Below are positions 1 through 9,227 of a DNA stretch of 64,000 nucleotides, in pieces (positions within the stretch are counted from its first letter, which is position 1; each line of letters starts with the position of its first letter). The notes under the pieces were generated by a model. That model did no database searches and was not told the DNA's origin. It worked only from the letters and a program-made list of their open reading frames with translations. Made by a program: the position numbers and the translations under genes. The stretch is taken from NCBI GenBank assembly GCA_963783855.1, contig CAWAPE010000002.1, positions 59,071 through 123,070 of the forward strand, in the 5' to 3' direction. Origin of the DNA: JAKAGZ01 sp963783855. Its GTDB lineage: Bacteria > Bacteroidota > Ignavibacteria > Ignavibacteriales > Ignavibacteriaceae.

Positions 1-837
1 AATTTTAGTTTCATCAACATCGTTTTTCTTTGTTTCTTCAGCAGAAGCTTTATCTTTTCCTCCAAAGGGAAGTATTTTTTTCTTTTTCTTTTCTTCCTTA
101 CCCAGGGTTTTTATTTTTTCCAGATTCGAATCATCTATTGGCTCAACTTTGGCATTCTGGTATTCATCTTTTACTTTCTTCACAGACCCGGTAAACATAT
201 TCAATAACCAGTGAAATATCTTTTCTATTTTTATATCGAAAGCAATAATTAAAAGAACAATTGTTGAAGCAGCTATAAAAAGTATGCTGCCTACTCCCCC
301 TAAAAGCCTGCTTACCGCCATACCGAGATAATCGCCAACACTACCCGATAATTCATACACGCCGGCAAACGCATGATAATGCATTCTCAAAACGCCAAAA
401 AAGGATGAAAGGAGAACACCGATAATAATCAGGAAATTTGAGGTGTGAATAATTGTTCTGAAATTTATTTTTTTAAAGAAAGAAAAGCCCCAGATAAAAA
501 ACATTATCGGGAAAACTGTAGAAAAAATACCGAGAGTTGAGTTTACAAAGAAATCAGAGATGTATGCGCCGAAAATTCCAAGCCAGTTGTGAGTGCTGTC
601 AGCTTTCTGTGCTGCATCCTGGCTGCTGCTAAAAACTTTAAATAAATCAGAAAACTGATAGTGCAGATTTGCCTGATCATATCTTGAATAGCTTGCAATA
701 CTTAACAGAATAAATATTGAAAAGACTATTAAAAAAATACCCAGTATTTTTTTCTTTTTGCCGGAGGAAATAACAAAATAATTTTCGCCCGACGATGAAT
801 TGTTTTTTCTCGTGTTTGTTTTTTTCTGTTTTGCCAT
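1..837 (-). CDS. ftsK: DNA translocase FtsK, N-terminal part (runs off window)
   Basis: FtsK is the septal DNA pump that clears and decatenates chromosome termini during division. Only the first 279 codons are present; the motor and gamma domains lie beyond base 1. The visible part is the 4-TM anchor: hydrophobic segments at about residues 31-50, 101-121, 132-150 and 180-200, followed by a charged, lysine-rich linker (from about 210). This matches the FtsK_4TM layout. The start ATG is at 837-835, 11 bases after the comB stop, so it is probably the last gene of a leftward rng-gcvT-comB-ftsK run. Identification rests on the membrane architecture and linker only, since no Walker motif is visible. 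Confidence 0.8.
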   Translation of the reverse strand, partial: MAKQKKTNTRKNNSSSGENYFVISSGKKKKILGIFLIVFSIFILLSIASYSRYDQANLHYQFSDLFKVFSSSQDAAQKADSTHNWLGIFGAYISDFFVNSTLGIFSTVFPIMFFIWGFSFFKKINFRTIIHTSNFLIIIGVLLSSFFGVLRMHYHAFAGVYELSGSVGDYLGMAVSRLLGGVGSILFIAASTIVLLIIAFDIKIEKIFHWLLNMFTGSVKKVKDEYQNAKVEPIDDSNLEKIKTLGKEEKKKKKILPFGGKDKASAEETKKNDVDETKI

Positions 838-848
838 GTTCTCTTAAT

Positions 849-1604
849 TTACTTCTTTTTCTGTTGCGAAGAAGATCTCTGATCCGGCATTAATTTAAGG
901 ACATTTTCCGAGAAAAACGGAATTACATTTACATTATCAATGTGGCTACAATGTTTAATGTCTTCCTCAAATTGATTTTCCAAAAGCACTTTTCCGTGTT
1001 CCGTACTTTTAAGCATAGTTAATGTGCTTTTACCAAATGATTTTTTTAAAACCACTGAAGCGTTTGCTGTATCATTCAATTCCAGTTTACCCTTAAGGGT
1101 TTTGATTTTTGAAATAAGAGCTCCGGCACAAACAATATCTTCAAGTGAAAAGCTATTGTTTTTTCCGGCACAAAGGATTTCAAAATCTTTATCCAGTTTT
1201 ATAAGGTGTTTTGCTACAGCCGTCAGATTTGCAAAAGAACAAACAAGTAAGTCCTCAGCAAATTTTGCTTTAACAATGGCTTTGGAACCATTGGTTGTAT
1301 AGAAGATTATTGATTTCCCCGTTACTATTTCTTCAGTGTACTCAAGCGGAGAATTGCCGAGTGCAAAACCATCAATTTTTTTTGTGTTCCTTTCGCCTCC
1401 GATTAATGTTTGTCCTCCAAACATTCCACCTGAAACCTTGACTGCAAATTCCACTGATCCGACAGGAACTATTTCTTTAGCTCCGTTACTCAGAGCCGTG
1501 ATAATGGTGTTAGATGCTCTTAAAACATCTATAACCACTATTGTCTTTCCGGTAAAATAAAGCTCTTCTATATGAGCAGAACAAAATATCACATTACATT
1601 TCAT
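849..1604 (-). CDS. comB: 2-phosphosulfolactate phosphatase family protein (ComB)
   Basis: Belongs to the ComB family, Mg-dependent phosphatases that hydrolyse (2R)-phospho-3-sulfolactate in coenzyme M synthesis in archaea. Family blocks are present: IDVLRAS (25-31), GGERNT (69-74), GNSP (83-86), TTNGSKA (103-109) and SLEDIVCAG (153-161). At 251 aa it is the usual length. It lies between gcvT (41 bases upstream) and ftsK, with no other coenzyme M genes in view. The actual substrate in this organism is therefore unclear, and many bacteria carry ComB homologues of unknown role. Confidence 0.85.
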   Translation of the reverse strand: MKCNVIFCSAHIEELYFTGKTIVVIDVLRASNTIITALSNGAKEIVPVGSVEFAVKVSGGMFGGQTLIGGERNTKKIDGFALGNSPLEYTEEIVTGKSIIFYTTNGSKAIVKAKFAEDLLVCSFANLTAVAKHLIKLDKDFEILCAGKNNSFSLEDIVCAGALISKIKTLKGKLELNDTANASVVLKKSFGKSTLTMLKSTEHGKVLLENQFEEDIKHCSHIDNVNVIPFFSENVLKLMPDQRSSSQQKKK

Positions 1605-1645
1605 AAATTTATTTTAACAAACCTGATGTTATCCAAATATTAAAA

Positions 1646-2728
1646 CTATTTTTTAACAAAAGGGAGACTAACAACTGTTGCCGGTATTTCTTTTCCCCTA
1701 ATAAAAAAGTTAACCGTTGAGCCTTCGCTCGCATATTGTTTTTCAACATAACCCATTGCAATTGGTTTATCAAGCACCGGGCTGACTGTACCGCTGGTTA
1801 CGTGACCGATTTTTTTACCCTCTACTGTTAATTCATAACCGTGGCGCGGAAATACTTTTTCATCTGTAGTAAGGGGAACAAGTTTTCTGCTAAGTCCCTC
1901 TTCTTTAACTTTAAGCAGGACTTCCCTTCCGTTAAAGTTTTCTTTTTTGAGTTTGGTTATCCAGCCCAGCCCTGCTTCAAGAGGATTAGTTGTCTGATCG
2001 ATATCATTTCCATACAGGCAGAAACCCATTTCAAGTCTTAATGAATCTCTGGCTGCCAGTCCAATTGGCTGAATGTCGAATTCTTTTCCTGCTTCAAATA
2101 ATTTATCCCAGACTTCTTCAGCAACTTTTACATCACCTTTAAAATATATTTCATAGCCCAGTTCGCCGGTATAACCCGTTCTTGAAACTATCATATCATA
2201 ACCGGCAATTTTTGCTTTGAAGAAATGATAATACTCAAGGTCAAGATTGCATTCACAGATTTTTTGTAAAGTTTTGTTGGAATTAGGCCCCTGTATTGCA
2301 AGTAACGAATATTCGTCACTCAAATTCTGAAGTTCAACACCGAAGCTGTTATTCTCTTTCATCCAGTTGAAATCTTTTTCGATATTTGAAGCATTAATAA
2401 CAAGCATATATTCTTTTTCGGAAATTCTATAAACCAGAAGGTCATCGACAATTCCGCCATCATTGTAGCACATTGCCGAATATTGCACTCTTCCGTCTGT
2501 TAATTTAGAAGCATCGTTCACTGTTATCTGCTGCACGAAATTCAGCGCTTTGTCTCCGCTTACAAATACTTCACCCATATGTGATACGTCAAAAACACCT
2601 ACCGAACTTCTTACCGCTTTGTGTTCACCGATTATTGAAGAATACTGTATCGGCATCTGGTAACCGGCAAACTCCACAATTTTTGCCCCAAGTTTTACGT
2701 GGATGTCAAAGAAATTAGTTTTTTTCAT
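1646..2728 (-). CDS. gcvT: Glycine cleavage system T protein (aminomethyltransferase)
   Basis: GcvT takes the aminomethyl group from lipoylated H protein, releases ammonia and transfers the carbon to tetrahydrofolate. The 360-aa protein has the family pattern: an N-terminal block FDVSHMGE (about 46-53), the SRTGYTGELGYEIYF segment in the folate-binding region, a GLAARDSLRLEMG stretch, and the C-terminal GCV_T barrel domain. Length is standard. It starts 21 bases after the rng stop and is followed 41 bases later by comB, so co-transcription is likely. gcvH and gcvP are not in the window. Confidence 0.95.
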   Translation of the reverse strand: MKKTNFFDIHVKLGAKIVEFAGYQMPIQYSSIIGEHKAVRSSVGVFDVSHMGEVFVSGDKALNFVQQITVNDASKLTDGRVQYSAMCYNDGGIVDDLLVYRISEKEYMLVINASNIEKDFNWMKENNSFGVELQNLSDEYSLLAIQGPNSNKTLQKICECNLDLEYYHFFKAKIAGYDMIVSRTGYTGELGYEIYFKGDVKVAEEVWDKLFEAGKEFDIQPIGLAARDSLRLEMGFCLYGNDIDQTTNPLEAGLGWITKLKKENFNGREVLLKVKEEGLSRKLVPLTTDEKVFPRHGYELTVEGKKIGHVTSGTVSPVLDKPIAMGYVEKQYASEGSTVNFFIRGKEIPATVVSLPFVKK

Positions 2729-2749
2729 TATTTACTCTGCCTGTTTGAG

Positions 2750-4345
2750 TTAGGATATTTCATCAGTTAGTTCTTTATTAGTTTTTTGTGAAAAGAACCT
2801 GAACTGCCCTACCGGGACAGTCTGATCCTCAACAATTTCAAGTTTCATTCTGTATTTGATTTTTAATTTAGTAATGGTCTTTATAAAACCACTGCGTAAT
2901 TTTGCTGCAAATGCAGGGTGACATTTTATAATAAGCGCCCGTTCTTTTGTCTGTGCTTTAAATTTACGAAGCCATTCTTCAAGATCATAAACAATATGCG
3001 AATGTTTTGTTAAAAGTCCTGTGCCCAGACATGTTGGACAAACTTCTTTCATCGCCTGCATAATGTTCTGGCGGATTCTCTGTCTTGTAATCTGTACAAG
3101 TCCGAAATCTGACATCGGAAGCACAGAAACTTTTGCCCTGTCTTTTCTGAATTCCTTTTTCAATTCATCGTATATTTTTTTCCTGTTCTTATCTTCTTCA
3201 AGATCAATAAAATCGATAACTATTATTCCCCCGATATCTCGTAGTCTCATTTGTCTTGCAATTTCACGTGCAGCTTCAAGGTCAGTTTTTAACGAATTTA
3301 ATTCCTGTTCTTTGTTTTTTGCGTACCGCCCGCTGTTAACATCAATTACAACCATCGCTTCGGTATGTTCGATAATCAGGTAGCCTCCGCTTGGCAGAGA
3401 AACTTTCCGGCCCATTAATGTCTTTACCTGTTCTTCAACTTTAAATGAATCGAAGATTGAACCACTTGTTTTAAATTGTTCAATTTTATCAACCTGATCC
3501 GGCTGTTTTATTTCTACATAATTCCGAATTTGTTTATAGAGTTTCCTTGAATCAATAAAAATCTTTGAAACATCCGCTGTAAACAAATCTCTGATAACAC
3601 TTGATGTTGTATTTAAATCCTGGTGAACAAGTGTTGGTGGTTTTTCAGATTTAATGCTTTGTTCAATTACCTGCCAGGTTTTAACAAGATTATTCAGATC
3701 GTCTTTTAAGGCTTCTTCTGTCTGGTTGCGGGCAACCGTTCGAATAATTAGTCCGTAATTTTTAGGAAGTATTCCCCTTGCAAGATTTCTTAATCTTCTT
3801 CTTTCTTTAAAGTCATATATTTTTTTGGAAACTCCAACCTTATTATCGAAAGGAAGTAAAACGCAGAATCTTCCGGGAAGAGAAACTGAGGAAGTTACCC
3901 TTACACCTTTATTGCTAACCGGTTCCTTTGTAATCTGGACGATTATTTCATCGCCTTTACGAAGTTTTACAGTAGGATAATTATCCCGTCCACGTTGATT
4001 GTGGTTCTGGTGATTATTCTGGTTTTGATTGTTTCCGGAATTGTTTTGCTGAGGTACGTCATCTTCATCTTCAACATCGGCGTCATCATCACCTAATAAA
4101 TCCTGAAACTGCTGGGTTCTTTCTCCAATATCCGAAAAATGCAGAAACCCATCGTGTTTCATGCCGATATCTACAAAGGCCGCTTTTATGCCGGGCAGAA
4201 CCCTGGCAACGCGCCCCAGATAAATGTCCCCCACCATTCTACGGTTTTCGGGGTAATCAACAAAGAAGTCTACTAAATTCCCGTCTTCCGTTATAGCAAC
4301 ACGCGTTTGTGTGCTTGTTGAATTGATTATAATTTCTTTTACCAT
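2750..4345 (-). CDS. rng: Ribonuclease G/E family endoribonuclease with N/Q-rich S1 insert
   Basis: RNase G/E-type 5'-end-sensing endonuclease for rRNA maturation and mRNA decay. The S1 domain (about 36-155) is interrupted at 85-123 by an acidic then Asn/Gln/His-rich insert. The catalytic Asp pair is in VVIDVNSG (Asp335) and IIVIDFIDLEED (Asp378). The Zn-link motif CPTCLG is at 436-441. 531 aa is RNase G size plus the insert, with no RNase E-type scaffold tail. It is first in the leftward rng-gcvT-comB-ftsK run and is separated from pnp by hairpins at 4553-4627. An alternative 95-aa frame over its start is a shadow. Confidence 0.92.
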   Translation of the reverse strand: MVKEIIINSTSTQTRVAITEDGNLVDFFVDYPENRRMVGDIYLGRVARVLPGIKAAFVDIGMKHDGFLHFSDIGERTQQFQDLLGDDDADVEDEDDVPQQNNSGNNQNQNNHQNHNQRGRDNYPTVKLRKGDEIIVQITKEPVSNKGVRVTSSVSLPGRFCVLLPFDNKVGVSKKIYDFKERRRLRNLARGILPKNYGLIIRTVARNQTEEALKDDLNNLVKTWQVIEQSIKSEKPPTLVHQDLNTTSSVIRDLFTADVSKIFIDSRKLYKQIRNYVEIKQPDQVDKIEQFKTSGSIFDSFKVEEQVKTLMGRKVSLPSGGYLIIEHTEAMVVIDVNSGRYAKNKEQELNSLKTDLEAAREIARQMRLRDIGGIIVIDFIDLEEDKNRKKIYDELKKEFRKDRAKVSVLPMSDFGLVQITRQRIRQNIMQAMKEVCPTCLGTGLLTKHSHIVYDLEEWLRKFKAQTKERALIIKCHPAFAAKLRSGFIKTITKLKIKYRMKLEIVEDQTVPVGQFRFFSQKTNKELTDEIS

Positions 4346-4552
4346 AAAGGCTAAACTCGTTTAATGAAACATTATATTTCATAAAAATTTTTATTGAAAA
4401 CAGGTAACACCAGTGCAAAAAAATAATTTCTTCGTTAGTCTCTCCTGCTTTTATAACCCTCGTTAAATGTGTGCAGAGAATCAGACTAAAGAGTAATTCC
4501 ATTTTTATTTTTAATTCACCCAAGTTATACCTGTTGAAAAACATTTAATTAT

Positions 4553-4572
4553 TCCCGGCCAGATAGCCGGGA
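4553..4572 (-). terminator. GC-rich hairpin downstream of pnp
   Basis: A 7-bp inverted repeat TCCCGGC / GCCGGGA with a 6-base loop. It lies 60-80 bases beyond the pnp stop, after the stronger terminator at 4601-4627. On the minus strand it is followed by an A/T-rich stretch but no immediate T run. It could be a second, backup terminator or a leader structure of rng. Confidence 0.35.
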
Positions 4573-4600
4573 GACACAAAAAAATTAATTTAAAAGAAAA

Positions 4601-4627
4601 AATGCTGAATAATTTCTATTCAGCATT
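4601..4627 (-). terminator. Rho-independent terminator of rpsO-pnp
   Basis: Perfect 10-bp stem AATGCTGAAT / ATTCAGCATT with a 7-base loop, 8 bases after the pnp stop. Read on the minus strand it is followed by TTTTCTTTTA. This is a typical intrinsic terminator and separates pnp from rng. Confidence 0.8.
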
Positions 4628-4635
4628 TTTCAATA

Positions 4636-6741
4636 TTATTTACTCCCGTTATTACTCTCAGATTCTTCCTTAAGAAGTTCTTTTCTGCTAAGAGAATATT
4701 TTCCGTTTTCAACTTTCAGAAGTTTTACACGGACCTGATCTCCCTGCTTGAGGTAATCAGAAACTTTTTCTACTCGTTTATTATCAATCTGTGAAATGTG
4801 TAACAGGCCTTCTTTGCCGGGGAGTATCTCGACAAAAGCACCGAAGTCCATAATTTTAGTAACAACTCCGTCATAAATTTCACCAACTTCCGGAGTAGCC
4901 GTCATTGCTTTAATGTGAGCCTTACATTTTGCGGCCCCTTCTTTATTAGGAGATGCGATTGTAATTGTACCGTCATCAGCAATGTTAATATCAACAGCGA
5001 ACAATCTCTGCATTCCCTGGATAGTTTTACCACCGGGGCCAATAATCAAACCAATCTGATCTGTTTCAACTTTCATTGTAATTAATCTTGGAGCAAATGA
5101 TGAAAGTTGTTCTCTCGGTGCACTGATTGCTTCATTCATAATTCCCAGGATGTGCATTCTGCCTTCTTTTGCCTGGAGAAGTGCTTTCTCCATAATTTCA
5201 AAAGAGATTCCCTGGATTTTAATATCCATCTGGAAACCTGTAATTCCCTCGGCAGTACCCGCAACCTTAAAGTCCATATCGCCAAGATGATCTTCGTTAC
5301 CAAGTATGTCAGTAAGAATCGCAAATTTATCGCCTTCCTTAATAAGCCCCATTGCAATTCCTGCAACAGCTTTTTTAATCGGCACACCGGCATCCATCAT
5401 TGCAAGAGAACCAGCACAAACAGTGGCCATAGAAGACGATCCGTTTGACTCAAGAATATCAGAAATTAATCTAACTGTATATGGAAAATTTTCTTCTGCA
5501 GGAACCATTGATTTCAATGATCTCTCTGCAAGATTCCCGTGACCAATTTCTCTTCTTCCAACACCGGTCATTCTTCCTACTTCGCCAACACTGAATGGAG
5601 GGAAATTGTAGTGAAGAATAAATTTTTTGGAATATTCTTCTGACAAACCATCAACAGTTTGTTCATCGCTTTTACTTCCGAGTGTGAGGGAAGTTAAGCT
5701 TTGTGTTTCTCCTCTTGTAAAAAGAGCAGAACCATGAACTCTTGCTAAAACACCAAGTTCAACCGTTATCGGGCGAACCTGTGTAGTGTCTCTTCCATCA
5801 AGACGAATTCCATCTTCGAGTATTCTGTTTCTCATTAAATCTTTTTCAAGATCATGAAGAATACTTCCGATTTCTTTTTCTCTTTCCGGATATTTTTCTG
5901 CTAATGCTTCCTGAACAGATTTATTCAGTTCTTTATTCTTACCGCTTCTTTCATCCTTTGCGAGAACGGAATAAACGATTTCTTTATATTTTTCTTCAGC
6001 GAGCTCGTAAACATCTTTCTTAAGCTCTTCATCAACAGGATTTTCTGGAACTTCACGTCTTTCGAGCCCGACTTCCTTAGCCAGTTCAAGCTGAAGATCG
6101 ACAAGTTTTGTAATTTCGCCCTGAGCAAATTTTAATGCGGCGAGAAGATCATCTTCGCTGGCTTCCTTTGATTCGCCCTCAACCATCATGATTGATTCAG
6201 CAGTACCAGCTACAACCAGTTCCAGATCACTTTCTTTTAATTGTGAAAATGTCGGATTAACAACAAACTCACCATTTATTCTTCCAACTCTAATCTCAGC
6301 TATCGGTCCGTCGAACGGGATATTTGAAATTGCAAGCGCTGCCGAAGCACCGATTGCGCCGAGTACATCCGCGTCATTTTCACCATCGTGAGAAAATACA
6401 GAGGCAACAATCTGTGTTTCATTCACAAATTCTTTTGGAAACATTGGACGAATCGGTCTGTCTATCAAACGTGCGCTGAGAATTTCTTTTTCAGAAGGAC
6501 GTCCTTCACGTTTAATGTAACCGCCTGGAAATTTTCCTGCAGCGGAAGTTTTTTCCCTGTATTCAACCTGTAATGGGAAATAATCTAACCCTTCTCTTGG
6601 TTCATCTGCTGCTACTGCGGTAACAAGAACCATCGTGTCTCCGTATCTCACCATTACAGATCCATTAGCCTGTCTGGCAAATCTTCCTGTCTCTATCGAT
6701 AATGTTTTTCCGCCAATTTCTACTTCTTTAATAACTTTCAT
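4636..6741 (-). CDS. pnp: Polyribonucleotide nucleotidyltransferase (PNPase)
   Basis: PNPase degrades RNA 3'-5' phosphorolytically in the degradosome. The 701-aa protein has the complete layout: two RNase PH domains separated by a helical linker, a KH domain with IIGPGGKTIQGM (about 567-578) and a C-terminal S1 domain beginning GEIYDGVVTKIMDFGAFVE (about 624). The GDMDFKVAGT active-site block and the FPGG block are intact. It starts 12 bases after the rpsO stop, the classical rpsO-pnp arrangement, and is terminated at 4601-4627. Confidence 0.97.
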   Translation of the reverse strand: MKVIKEVEIGGKTLSIETGRFARQANGSVMVRYGDTMVLVTAVAADEPREGLDYFPLQVEYREKTSAAGKFPGGYIKREGRPSEKEILSARLIDRPIRPMFPKEFVNETQIVASVFSHDGENDADVLGAIGASAALAISNIPFDGPIAEIRVGRINGEFVVNPTFSQLKESDLELVVAGTAESIMMVEGESKEASEDDLLAALKFAQGEITKLVDLQLELAKEVGLERREVPENPVDEELKKDVYELAEEKYKEIVYSVLAKDERSGKNKELNKSVQEALAEKYPEREKEIGSILHDLEKDLMRNRILEDGIRLDGRDTTQVRPITVELGVLARVHGSALFTRGETQSLTSLTLGSKSDEQTVDGLSEEYSKKFILHYNFPPFSVGEVGRMTGVGRREIGHGNLAERSLKSMVPAEENFPYTVRLISDILESNGSSSMATVCAGSLAMMDAGVPIKKAVAGIAMGLIKEGDKFAILTDILGNEDHLGDMDFKVAGTAEGITGFQMDIKIQGISFEIMEKALLQAKEGRMHILGIMNEAISAPREQLSSFAPRLITMKVETDQIGLIIGPGGKTIQGMQRLFAVDINIADDGTITIASPNKEGAAKCKAHIKAMTATPEVGEIYDGVVTKIMDFGAFVEILPGKEGLLHISQIDNKRVEKVSDYLKQGDQVRVKLLKVENGKYSLSRKELLKEESESNNGSK

Positions 6742-6753
6742 CTAAAATCCTTT

Positions 6754-7017
6754 TTACTTTCTGATATTCAATTCTTTAATTATAGCTCTGTATCTTGCGA
6801 TATCCTTTTCCATAAGATAATCGAGCAATCTTCTTCTTTTACCGACCATCATCATCAAACCTCTTCTTGAGTGATGATCTTTCTTGTGCGCATCGAAATG
6901 TGAAGTAAGTTCATTAATTCTCTGTGTCAACAAAGCAATCTGAACTTCTGACTTTCCTGAATCTTTTTCGCTCGCACCAAATTTCTTGATTATTTCAAGT
7001 TTTTGTTCTTTGGTCAT
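6754..7017 (-). CDS. rpsO: 30S ribosomal protein S15
   Basis: S15 binds the 16S rRNA central-domain three-way junction and nucleates platform assembly. 87 aa, full length. The conserved SGKSEVQIALLTQRINELT and DHHSRRGL segments are present, as is the HKKDHHSRRG rRNA-contact loop. Followed directly by pnp. The 82-base gap to ribF contains an imperfect AACTCC/GGGGTT pairing that could be part of an S15-responsive leader, but this is only a guess. Confidence 0.97.
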   Translation of the reverse strand: MTKEQKLEIIKKFGASEKDSGKSEVQIALLTQRINELTSHFDAHKKDHHSRRGLMMMVGKRRRLLDYLMEKDIARYRAIIKELNIRK

Positions 7018-7099
7018 TATATCTATCCTTTATTTTGAGTTATACAATCTAACCCCAGAATGAACCGGAGTTAATTAATTTAATTTTTGTTGCCTGTCT

Positions 7100-8038
7100 T
7101 CAGGCACGGTTTAAAATTTTAATTCCTTCTTCAACATCTTTATTCATCTGTTTTATAAGTTCATCTGCAGACGAAAATTTTTCTTCTCCTCTGATTCTTT
7201 CAATTACATTTACAGTAACTTTTTTGTCGTAAATTTCTTTATCAAAATCTAATATAAAAACTTCAGTAGTTAAGTTTCCATCATTGTAAAAAGTCGGCCT
7301 TTTACCAATACTCATAACACCGTTGTATTTTTTGCTATCATCTTCAATAAAGAACTCAACTGCATAAATTCCTATTGCCGGTATCATTTTTCCTGAATTA
7401 TCAGGTTTAATGTTTGCAGTAGGGAAACCCAATTCTCTCCCGCGCATATCTCCTTTAACTACTTTCCCGGAGAAAGCATAACTTCTTCCAAGATAAGTTC
7501 CTGCAAGGGAAACATTTCCTGCGGATATTGCTTTTCTGATTCTTGTACTGCTTACAGTTACAGAATCAATAGTTACGGCACCTACAGAAGAAACTTTGAA
7601 ATCGTGTGATTTTCCTAATTCTCTGAGCTTATTTTCATCACCATCACGTCCTTTACCAAAATGATGATCATGCCCGACAATAATCTCACGAATTCCTGTA
7701 CCTTCAATAATATATTTTTTAAAGAACTCTACAGCACCAAGTTGAGAGAACTCTTTTGTGAACTTAATTACAAGAACATTTTCAACACCAATATCTTCCA
7801 GCAAACGAAGTTTTTCCGGAAGTGTGCTCAGAATATCAATTTTAAAGTCTTTTGAAACGATGCTTCTTGGATGGGGATCAAAAGTAATTAAAAAACTCCT
7901 GCCACCATAAAAAGAAGACTTGGCAAGAACCTGCTCAATTATTTTCTTGTGACCAACATGAATTCCGTCAAAAGTCCCTAACGTAACTACTGTATTTTTA
8001 TCATATATGACTTTAGACAAGTCATAGAATATTTCCAT
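7100..8038 (-). CDS. ribF: Bifunctional riboflavin kinase / FAD synthetase
   Basis: Makes FMN from riboflavin and FAD from FMN. The N-terminal adenylyltransferase domain has GTFDGIHVGH (21-30), the nucleotidyltransferase HxGH motif, and SSTRIRKAI near residue 170. The C-terminal flavokinase domain has KGDMRGRELGFPTANI near 195. 312 aa is the family norm. It sits between truB and rpsO as in many genomes. A 6-bp TGCCTG/CAGGCA hairpin overlaps its stop (7091-7106) but has no T run. Confidence 0.95.
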   Translation of the reverse strand: MEIFYDLSKVIYDKNTVVTLGTFDGIHVGHKKIIEQVLAKSSFYGGRSFLITFDPHPRSIVSKDFKIDILSTLPEKLRLLEDIGVENVLVIKFTKEFSQLGAVEFFKKYIIEGTGIREIIVGHDHHFGKGRDGDENKLRELGKSHDFKVSSVGAVTIDSVTVSSTRIRKAISAGNVSLAGTYLGRSYAFSGKVVKGDMRGRELGFPTANIKPDNSGKMIPAIGIYAVEFFIEDDSKKYNGVMSIGKRPTFYNDGNLTTEVFILDFDKEIYDKKVTVNVIERIRGEEKFSSADELIKQMNKDVEEGIKILNRA

Positions 8039-8058
8039 ATTTACACTTTCGATAAACT

Positions 8059-8080
8059 ATAGCTTATAAATATAAGCTAT
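8059..8080 (-). other. Palindrome between truB and ribF
   Basis: Inverted repeat ATAGCTTATA / TATAAGCTAT (10 bp arms, 2-base centre) in the 97-base truB-ribF gap. A/T-rich, no T run on the minus strand, so it is a weak terminator or an operator-like palindrome. No function can be assigned. Confidence 0.3.
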
Positions 8081-8135
8081 TTTCGTTTCAAATAAAATAT
8101 TAAAAAATGCTTAAAATCGTTCATAATAAGCACAT

Positions 8136-8861
8136 TTAAGACGTTTTTAAGGAACTTTGTGCTATTTTTTCTTCAAATTCTTCCATCTTCAGAGACTGAT
8201 CTACAGAAAAAGCTCCAATCTTTGTTCTTCGTAATGAGGACAACACACCTCCACAGCCAAGTTTTTCACCCAGATCATTGGCAATCACTCTTATATATGT
8301 GCCTTTTGAGCAAGAAATTTCAAAATGGATTTCAGGAAGTTCTATATTAGAAATTACAAATTTAGAAACTGTAACCTTTCTGGGCTGTCTTTCTACTATT
8401 TTTCCTTTTCGCGCCAGGTTGTAAAGTGTTTTCCCGTTTACTTTTAATGCAGAATACATTGGCGGAGTCTGGAAAATTTCGCCGGTAAATGTTTCCTTCA
8501 TTTTCAGAATTTTTTCTTCTGTAACTTCCTCAATTGATTTTTCCTCAATTACTTCAGTTTCAAGGTCCATAGACGGAGTTGATTTACCAAGCGTGATTGT
8601 GCCGGTATATGTCTTTTCGCCATCCTGATATTTTGTAATTTCTTTAGTCTTTTTCCCTGTACAAAGAATCAGAAGTCCCGTAGCTCTCGGATCAAGCGTG
8701 CCGGCATGCCCGACTTTTTTTGCGCCTGTTAATTTTCTAACAATGTGTACTGCTTTAAAAGATGTCCAGCCGATAGGTTTGTCGATTAGTAAAACTTCTC
8801 CGGAATGAAAATCACAATGTGATAGGTCAGTCGTTTCCTTTGTTATCATCTTCCATGTCAC
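8136..8861 (-). CDS. truB: tRNA pseudouridine(55) synthase TruB
   Basis: Isomerises U55 in the T-loop of tRNAs. The catalytic Asp is in GHAGTLDPRATGLL (Asp57). An IDKPIGWTSF block (26-35), TPPMYSALKVNG and the GTYIRVIANDLG motif follow. 241 aa is shorter than E. coli TruB because the C-terminal PUA-like part is reduced, as in many Bacteroidota-group TruBs. The start overlaps rbfA by 35 bases if the first Met is used; Met5 is an alternative. Translational coupling with rbfA is likely. Confidence 0.95.
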   Translation of the reverse strand: MTWKMITKETTDLSHCDFHSGEVLLIDKPIGWTSFKAVHIVRKLTGAKKVGHAGTLDPRATGLLILCTGKKTKEITKYQDGEKTYTGTITLGKSTPSMDLETEVIEEKSIEEVTEEKILKMKETFTGEIFQTPPMYSALKVNGKTLYNLARKGKIVERQPRKVTVSKFVISNIELPEIHFEISCSKGTYIRVIANDLGEKLGCGGVLSSLRRTKIGAFSVDQSLKMEEFEEKIAQSSLKTS

Positions 8862-9198
8862 TCTGTGAGTGAATTTTTTTTATTAAACCTTCTATCTTCT
8901 CCACGTAATCAAGTGTATCATCAATAAAGAATTTTAACTCGGGAATAAATTTTATTTTTATTCTTGAAGCCAGTTCTGATCTTATAAATCCTTTTGCCTC
9001 TTCTACTTTTTTAAGCACTACATCACGTTTCTCTTTATCAAGCACAGAGATGTAGACTTTTGCAATTCTGAGGTCAGGACTTAATTTTACATTTGTAATT
9101 GTAATAAAACCGAGCGTGGGATCCTGCAGTTTATATAAAAAGATTAAACTTATCTCTTCTTTTATCAGGCTTTCAACTTTATCAATTCTGTGCGACAT
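8827..9198 (-). CDS. rbfA: Ribosome-binding factor A
   Basis: RbfA is the 30S maturation factor that binds the 16S 5' helix region. 123 aa with the single KH-like fold: MSHRIDKVESLIKEEISLI start, DPRLGFITIT-like segment (DPTLGFITITNVKLSPD), KVYISVL strand and the terminal LDYVEKIEGLIKKI helix. It lies downstream of infB, separated by the terminator at 9228-9256, and overlaps truB, so rbfA-truB probably has its own promoter or relies on readthrough. Confidence 0.93.
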   Translation of the reverse strand: MSHRIDKVESLIKEEISLIFLYKLQDPTLGFITITNVKLSPDLRIAKVYISVLDKEKRDVVLKKVEEAKGFIRSELASRIKIKFIPELKFFIDDTLDYVEKIEGLIKKIHSQSDMEDDNKGND

Positions 9199-9227
9199 AA
9201 TTTCTTTCCAGTTTGCATATAAAATAA

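Noticed and set aside
4257..4544. 95-codon minus-strand frame at the rng start
   Set aside because: Overlaps rng codons in a different frame and the rest is A/T-rich leader.
7091..7106. Hairpin TGCCTG/CAGGCA at the end of ribF
   Set aside because: Overlaps the ribF stop, 6-bp stem and no T run; not convincing as a terminator.
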